The notes beneath the pieces are model-generated. The model saw only the letters and a program-made list of their open reading frames with translations. It was not told the origin of the DNA and did not search any database. A DNA stretch of 9,720 nucleotides from positions 1 through 9,720 of the forward strand of contig JAIOQL010000252.1 in assembly GCA_021413405.1 (NCBI GenBank), given 5' to 3'. The stretch comes from Leptospira sp. (lineage in GTDB: Bacteria > Spirochaetota > Leptospiria > Leptospirales > Leptospiraceae). Position numbers and translations under genes: made by a program. Shown piece by piece: positions 6,215 through 9,720 of the stretch (positions within the stretch are counted from its first letter, which is position 1; each line of letters begins with the position of its first letter).

Positions 6215-6915
6215 AAGAAAGAACGTTTTATGTAATCAATCTCGATAACAAAAGAATCGGCATCATAATGACAATGCTGATCGTTGGAATGTGCTCATTT
6301 TTTCTCCTCGGCCTGTCAGTAGGTAAACGTAAAAATATGAATTCAAACGGACCGGCCACAGAAGAAGTTGCACAGCCGGAAATGCAAAAGTATGAACTGC
6401 CTTCAGCCGGACTGACGGAAACACCGGAAAAAGCAGAGACCGCAATCAAATTAGCACCAGAAAAAAACCCGGTTTCCCGAAAAAATGCCGAGCTTGTTGA
6501 TCTGGAAAAATTAGATGAAAATAAGGACAAATTTTCAAAGGATAAAATTCAGTCTTCTTTTCCCGGTTCAACAAATGAAGAAATGCCCAGGATAAAAAGT
6601 AAGAAAACAGCAAGAGCAAAAAAAGATAAGGATTCCGGGAAGGATCAGGCAGCAGTTACCCCGGGAACAAATCAGCAATTTTTCACTATCCAGCTGGCAG
6701 CCTTTACAAAAAGAGAAAAGGCCTTAAAATTTCTCAAGAAAATCCGTAAAGATAACATTGGAAAAAATATGAACCCGTATCTTCACAAAGAAGCGGATTT
6801 ATATTATGTCAGAATAGGTAAATCTGAGACAAAAAAAGACATGGTGAGACTCTTAGGACGCCTGACTCCTTCCTTGCAGACAAGCGCAATGATAGTAAGG
6901 AACCATAAAGCCTGA
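6211..6915 (+). CDS. Single-pass membrane protein with C-terminal SPOR domain
   Basis: A 234-residue protein with three parts. A short basic cytoplasmic N-terminus (F-Y-V-I-N-L-D-N-K-R-I) leads into one transmembrane helix at about 15-38. A low-complexity Lys/Glu/Pro-rich linker spans about 40-154. A SPOR domain follows at about 155-231 (F-F-T-I-Q-L-A-A-F-T near its start, Y-Y-V-R-I-G-K later). SPOR domains bind denuded glycan strands of septal peptidoglycan, so a periplasmic, division-site or wall-associated role is inferred. The domain is the usual ~75 residues and complete. The ATG lies in an ATGA overlap with the coaE stop, and an intrinsic terminator overlaps its own stop codon, so coaE and this gene form a closed two-gene operon. 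The pairing seems one of shared transcription, with no biochemical link. Confidence 0.85.
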   Translation: MKERTFYVINLDNKRIGIIMTMLIVGMCSFFLLGLSVGKRKNMNSNGPATEEVAQPEMQKYELPSAGLTETPEKAETAIKLAPEKNPVSRKNAELVDLEKLDENKDKFSKDKIQSSFPGSTNEEMPRIKSKKTARAKKDKDSGKDQAAVTPGTNQQFFTIQLAAFTKREKALKFLKKIRKDNIGKNMNPYLHKEADLYYVRIGKSETKKDMVRLLGRLTPSLQTSAMIVRNHKA

Positions 6916-6927
6916 AAATCAGGCTTT
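6907..6927 (+). terminator. Intrinsic terminator of the coaE-SPOR operon
   Basis: AAAGCCTGA (6907-6915) and TCAGGCTTT (6919-6927) form a perfect 9-bp stem with an AAA loop, running into TTTTCT. The left arm includes the SPOR gene stop codon. A further six-T run lies at 6937-6942. Confidence 0.75.
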
Positions 6928-7038
6928 TCTGGAATCTTTTTTGGAATCATAGCGTCGAATAACATGACTTTTTATTGTCATATTTCGGTAAGTTTGAAAA
7001 GCTATTAAATCGATACTCATTGTAGAGTATTTTCTTAC

Positions 7039-7665
7039 ATGGCGAAAGATTTAGAAACGATCAAAACATTTGTAGTTTTGGCAACTATTGAACGCCTGAA
7101 ACTTACATACGCGGACCAGCTCATGATCAAAGGGTACGATGCAATACCCGATTTTCTGCAATATCATCTTTATTGCCCCCCAAACAAAGCCGAAAGAGAC
7201 ATCGTTCTTGAAAGATTGTATGAAAAACTGAAAACCATTGCCGGCAAAGCAATGACAGATAATATTCACCAGCTGATACTATTAAACAACCTGACGGATT
7301 CACTCGACACAGATACAGCTATGGTGATCCAGGATTCAAACTCATATTCTGAAAACGGTGTAGCAATCGAAGATCTAATCATCGCAATATCGAAAGTTGG
7401 AAGGTTTGAGGAACGCAGGCAGCAGATACAGATGGTCGGAGATGCTCTCAATTTCTTCTATTCTCTGTCAAAACTGCCTCTCATAAAACTGGTGATGGCT
7501 CCAATAAAAGTTGCTGCGTCTATGGTTGGAGCGACCTCGCTCACCCAGACAATGGAAGCAGGATATATACTCACCAGCAATATTAAAGACCTGAGCCCGT
7601 TTATAAAAATTTTCCTGGAAAGAGAAGCCAGGAATATTGACGATCTTGGAAAAATTAACGTTTAA
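7039..7665 (+). CDS. FFLEELY-motif-like family protein of unknown function
   Basis: A 208-residue, largely helical protein without a signal peptide. It appears to match the FFLEELY-motif family as I remember it. The box at 37-54 reads P-D-F-L-Q-Y-H-L-Y-C-P-P-N-K-A-E-R-D, corresponding to the FFLEELY-x-P-x(4)-RD signature. Later segments also fit: L-T-D-S-L-D, V-G-R-F-E-E-R-R-Q-Q-I, S-K-L-P-L-I-K-L-V-M-A-P (the family's LPLL segment), and a C-terminal E-A-G-Y then F-L-E-R-E-A-R-N-I. The aromatic box itself is divergent. Those family members have no established function that I know of. A moderately hydrophobic stretch at about 145-185 could associate with membrane but does not look like a clear transmembrane helix. 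ATG at 7039 is the start, with no strong ribosome-binding site. The stop overlaps that of ychF on the other strand. Confidence 0.6.
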   Translation: MAKDLETIKTFVVLATIERLKLTYADQLMIKGYDAIPDFLQYHLYCPPNKAERDIVLERLYEKLKTIAGKAMTDNIHQLILLNNLTDSLDTDTAMVIQDSNSYSENGVAIEDLIIAISKVGRFEERRQQIQMVGDALNFFYSLSKLPLIKLVMAPIKVAASMVGATSLTQTMEAGYILTSNIKDLSPFIKIFLEREARNIDDLGKINV

Positions 7666-8759
7666 GCATTGATTCTGAAATAGATTACGTCTCCGTCTTT
7701 GACTATATAATCTTTTCCTTCTACCCGCAACTTCCCGACTTCTTTAACCTTTGCAGGACTTCCCAATGTATCGATATCTTCAAAATTCATCACTTCTGCA
7801 CGAATAAATCCCTTTTCGAAATCCGAATGAATAACAGAGGCTGCAACCGGAGCCGTACTATCTTTTAAGGTAGTCCATGCGCGAACTTCCTGCTCACCCG
7901 CTGTCAGGAATGTTACAAGATTTAGCATTTTGTAGGCGCTTTTTATCATACGGTCAAGACCACTTTCTGTCTCTCCAAGTTCTTTCAGAAATTCAATCTG
8001 TTCTGCCCGGTCGAGACCTGAAATTTCTTCTTCAATTTTACCGGATAGAACAACAAAGCCTGCATTCTCTTTTTCTGCCAAAGCCTGAACGCTTTTTACA
8101 AGTGATGTATTTTTATCTTTTAATTCGGACTCAAGAACATTGGCACAATAGAGTACGGGTTTGACCGTTATTAAATTGAACTTGAGGGCAATTTTCTTCT
8201 CTTCGGGATTCAGATCGACGCTTCTGGCAGGTTCCGCTCTTTTTAAAGCAGAGAGGATCTTTTCCATTACCTGTGTTATTTCTATACTTTCCTTGTTTCC
8301 CGATTTTGCACTTTTCACTATTTTCAGGTGCTGCTTTTCAAGGCTGTCCAGATCAGACAGAATCAATTCATAATTTACTACGCTTACATCCTCGACCGGG
8401 TTTATTTTACCGTGAACATGTGTTATATTTTCATCTTCAAATGCACGGACAACATGACAGATAGCATCCACTTCCCGGATATGCGAAAGGAACTGGTTCC
8501 CCAGACCTTCACCCTGGCTTGCACCTTTTACGAGCCCGGCAATATCTACAAACTCCATAACAGTTGGAATGATTTTCTTTGGATTATAAATCTCAGCCAG
8601 TCTTTCAAGACGTTTATCCGGCACTTCTACAATTCCCTTGTTTGGCTCTATGGTACAGAACGGATAATTAGCCATTTGAGCCCCTGCTTTAGTTAAAGCA
8701 TTAAAGATAGTCGACTTTCCGACATTTGGAAGTCCAACGATTCCACAATTTAATCCCAT
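7662..8759 (-). CDS. ychF: Redox-regulated/ribosome-associated ATPase YchF (Obg-like ATPase)
   Basis: A 365-residue protein, the normal length for YchF/OLA1. The N-terminal TRAFAC P-loop domain has G-L-P-N-V-G-K-S-T at 9-17 and D-I-A-G-L-V-K-G-A at 72-80 followed by G-E-G-L-G-N-Q-F-L. In place of the GTPase NKxD motif it has N-V-L-E (207-210), the feature that makes this family prefer ATP. A helical insert covers about 130-195. A TGS domain from about residue 280 ends in the usual F-I-R-A-E-V and Y-I-V-K-D-G-D-V-I-Y-F-R. It is cytoplasmic, binds ribosomes and is linked to stress responses in other bacteria. ATG at 8759 was chosen over an upstream TTG at 8801: it begins exactly at the conserved M-G-L-N-C-G-I-V-G-L and has AGGGA about 10 bases before it. 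Its stop shares TTAA with the convergent neighbour. Confidence 0.95.
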   Translation of the reverse strand: MGLNCGIVGLPNVGKSTIFNALTKAGAQMANYPFCTIEPNKGIVEVPDKRLERLAEIYNPKKIIPTVMEFVDIAGLVKGASQGEGLGNQFLSHIREVDAICHVVRAFEDENITHVHGKINPVEDVSVVNYELILSDLDSLEKQHLKIVKSAKSGNKESIEITQVMEKILSALKRAEPARSVDLNPEEKKIALKFNLITVKPVLYCANVLESELKDKNTSLVKSVQALAEKENAGFVVLSGKIEEEISGLDRAEQIEFLKELGETESGLDRMIKSAYKMLNLVTFLTAGEQEVRAWTTLKDSTAPVAASVIHSDFEKGFIRAEVMNFEDIDTLGSPAKVKEVGKLRVEGKDYIVKDGDVIYFRINA

Positions 8760-8807
8760 ACTGTTTGTCCCTACAGTCAGATTTTGGGAAGGTGGGGGCA
8801 ATACAAA

Positions 8808-8835
8808 TACTTATTCTGTGATGAACTGATTGCAA
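8808..8835 (-). promoter_or_regulatory. Candidate ychF promoter
   Basis: On the minus strand TTGCAA (8835-8830) and TAAGTA (8813-8808) are 16 bases apart, giving a leader of about 40 nt that includes the AGGGA ribosome-binding site. The candidate lies between ychF and the repeat element that begins at 8851. Both boxes are imperfect. Confidence 0.35.
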
Positions 8836-8850
8836 ACCACTATGATGCTT

Positions 8851-9016
8851 TTGCCACGGAGACACAAAGGCACAGAGATTAAATTTGTCATTCCGGCTTG
8901 ACCGGAATCCAACGGACGATAGGTAATTTTTTACCTTTGACTTCCCCGGGCAAAGTGTCCAGGACAATGTTTGTTTAAAGAATAATTCTCTGAGTCTCCG
9001 TGACTCTGCAGCCTAA
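8851..9016. repeat. Inverted-repeat element with tandem CACAGAGA-type octamers (copy 2)
   Basis: The left arm carries three octamers in a row: CACGGAGA, CACAAAGG, CACAGAGA (8855-8878). The right arm, read on the minus strand from 9010, carries TGCAGAGT, CACGGAGA, CTCAGAGA (9010-8987). The outer ends are TTGC on the left and TTAGGC on the right. The 108-base core holds a 7-bp palindrome (8890-8908), a 6-bp hairpin AGGTAA/TTACCT with TTTT loop (8921-8936) and TGTCC-A-GGACA (8956-8966). The element fills most of the gap between ychF and the partial gene, ending 16 bases past that gene's stop. A frame crossing it (8701-8967) is not convincing as coding. It is related to the element at 5362-5509 by its arms and by a short CGGG/AAA/TGTCCA core, but is about 18 bases longer. 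Confidence 0.7.
8890..8908. repeat. REP-like palindrome nested in repeat copy 2
   Basis: ATTCCGG (8890-8896) and CCGGAAT (8902-8908) are perfect inverted repeats around CTTGA. The flanks continue as GTC before and CCAACGG after. Its right half is repeated at 3679-3693. The layout resembles the ATTCCC...GGGAAT type of dispersed palindromes known from other bacteria such as Neisseria. Confidence 0.6.
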
Positions 9017-9032
9017 TAGAAAGAACCTTTTT

Positions 9033-9719
9033 CTATTTCATTTCCTGTTGGACTTCAAGATTTGGATCAATCCAGGAACGGTTTGAATTCATCGAATTCA
9101 AATAAATAAATTCCTGCCTGTTTCGGATCAATTTTCCATTCCTAAAATACAAATTTAGTTTTCCTACTTCACCGGGTTTATCCGTGCAATATGCATAAAA
9201 AATTCCACGCTTATAGGAGTAAGAGGAGAGATCATTTTTCCGGATAAAATAAATTTCCGGAGGATCCGCAGGTTCCGAAACAATTCCGCCAGGTATTTCA
9301 ACAGGAGGAGAGAAAATTAATTTCGCATTTATTTTATCACCCGACGACTGATCTGTAAAATGTTCAGAGAATAACAGAGTTAAATTTCCAAACTGAATTC
9401 TTTTTTCTCCCTGGATTCCGATTAAATTCTTTTTTGAAGTCAGCAAGGCTGATATTCTTCCGGGATTTGAAGAATTTTTTTCAAGTAATGAAATGTCTGT
9501 TTCTGATAAAAAAATCCCGTCAAACGGAACCCTATCTGCGATTTTAAGAACCTTTTCTGGAGTTCGATCCTTTCCAAATAAGTTCCCCGCATAAAAAAGA
9601 TATGCATTCCCGTTTTCTGCGGCAAGCCTGTTCTTCTCGCGTCTTTTGAATTCTGAAAGAGTTGCAATCCCTCCCCTCCCTTCCGCATCAAATTCAAAGT
9701 ATCCCTCAAGACCGCACAA
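9033..9719 (-). CDS. Divergent calcineurin/5'-nucleotidase-like protein, 5' end beyond the window
   Basis: The last 229 codons or so of a gene; the frame is open to the right edge, so the true start and any signal peptide are not visible. The visible part aligns by eye with the N-terminal metallophosphoesterase domain of 5'-nucleotidases: C-G-L-E-G-Y-F-E then G-R-G-G-I-A-T-L near the start, Y-L-F-Y-A-G-N-L-F-G next, and a C-terminal K-P-G-E-V-G-K-L-N-L-Y-F-R-N-G-K-L followed by D-P-N-L-E-V. Several catalytic signatures look altered. The TNDxxG Asp is replaced by Gly, the DAGD motif reads Y-A-G-N, and no GNHE or GHxH motif is seen. It ends where the phosphoesterase domain ends, without the usual C-terminal nucleotidase domain. 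It may be a secreted or lipoprotein pseudoenzyme; the fold call is by pattern only. Confidence 0.45.
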   Translation of the reverse strand: MCGLEGYFEFDAEGRGGIATLSEFKRREKNRLAAENGNAYLFYAGNLFGKDRTPEKVLKIADRVPFDGIFLSETDISLLEKNSSNPGRISALLTSKKNLIGIQGEKRIQFGNLTLLFSEHFTDQSSGDKINAKLIFSPPVEIPGGIVSEPADPPEIYFIRKNDLSSYSYKRGIFYAYCTDKPGEVGKLNLYFRNGKLIRNRQEFIYLNSMNSNRSWIDPNLEVQQEMK

Positions 9720-9720
9720 A

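Noticed and set aside
6971..7030. Promoter for the FFLEELY-like gene (TTGTCA at 6975 or TTGAAA at 6994)
   Set aside because: No acceptable -10 box lies 16-18 bases downstream of either hexamer; the nearest are 22-23 bases away.
8328..8696. 122-residue plus-strand frame opposite ychF
   Set aside because: It is antisense to the most conserved part of ychF, with no ribosome-binding site and an unnatural composition.
8760..8801. 42-base N-terminal extension of ychF from a TTG start
   Set aside because: The family begins at M-G-L-N-C-G-I-V-G-L, and AGGGA is correctly placed for the ATG at 8759. The extension (P-P-P-S-Q and onward) matches nothing in the family.
8701..8967. 88-residue minus-strand reading frame overlapping the start of ychF and repeat copy 2
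   Set aside because: It shares most of its length with the conserved ychF N-terminus in another frame, and its remainder translates repeat arms, so it is best explained as a shadow.

Overview
The window looks like ordinary chromosome from a spirochaete of the Leptospiraceae (Leptospira or a close relative). The evidence is indirect. Base composition is moderately AT-rich, genes are short and scattered on both strands with few long operons, there is a serine/cysteine-rich probable lipoprotein, and coaE is followed directly by a single-pass SPOR-domain protein whose N-terminus resembles Leptospira proteins as I remember them. No rRNA, tRNA, CRISPR array, transposase, phage gene or known defence system is visible.

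Layout. Bases 1-243 hold the 3' end of a probable SGNH-type hydrolase. A double-hotdog acyl thioesterase-like gene follows (341-1180, +). Facing it on the minus strand are a secernin-type C69 peptidase (2195-3550) and, 52 bases downstream of it, a GLYK-type glycerate kinase homologue (1246-2142). A YgjP-type metallopeptidase gene (3789-4517, +) converges on the Ser/Cys-rich lipoprotein gene (4600-4968, -), with a 16-bp-stem hairpin between them. A small uncharacterised gene (5064-5369, -) abuts a 148-bp inverted-repeat element. Next come coaE and the SPOR gene, overlapping by ATGA and closed by a clear intrinsic terminator. A FFLEELY-like gene (7039-7665, +) converges on ychF (7662-8759, -), and their stop codons overlap. 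A second copy of the inverted-repeat element (8851-9016) separates ychF from a truncated gene at the right edge (9033-9719, -). That gene encodes a calcineurin/5'-nucleotidase-like protein that appears to have lost metal ligands.

Function. The recognisable genes are housekeeping or accessory metabolism: coenzyme A synthesis (coaE), a translation-linked ATPase (ychF), envelope proteins (SPOR, lipoprotein, SGNH fragment), acyl-thioester hydrolysis, glycerate phosphorylation and two peptidases. They do not form one pathway.

The least explained material is between the genes. Two elements have arms made of tandem 8-bp units close to CACAGAGA, facing each other, and one carries a nested palindrome that shares 15 bases with another intergenic region. 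The other curiosities are the Ser/Cys-rich lipoprotein, the apparent metallophosphoesterase pseudoenzyme and the convergent stop overlap.
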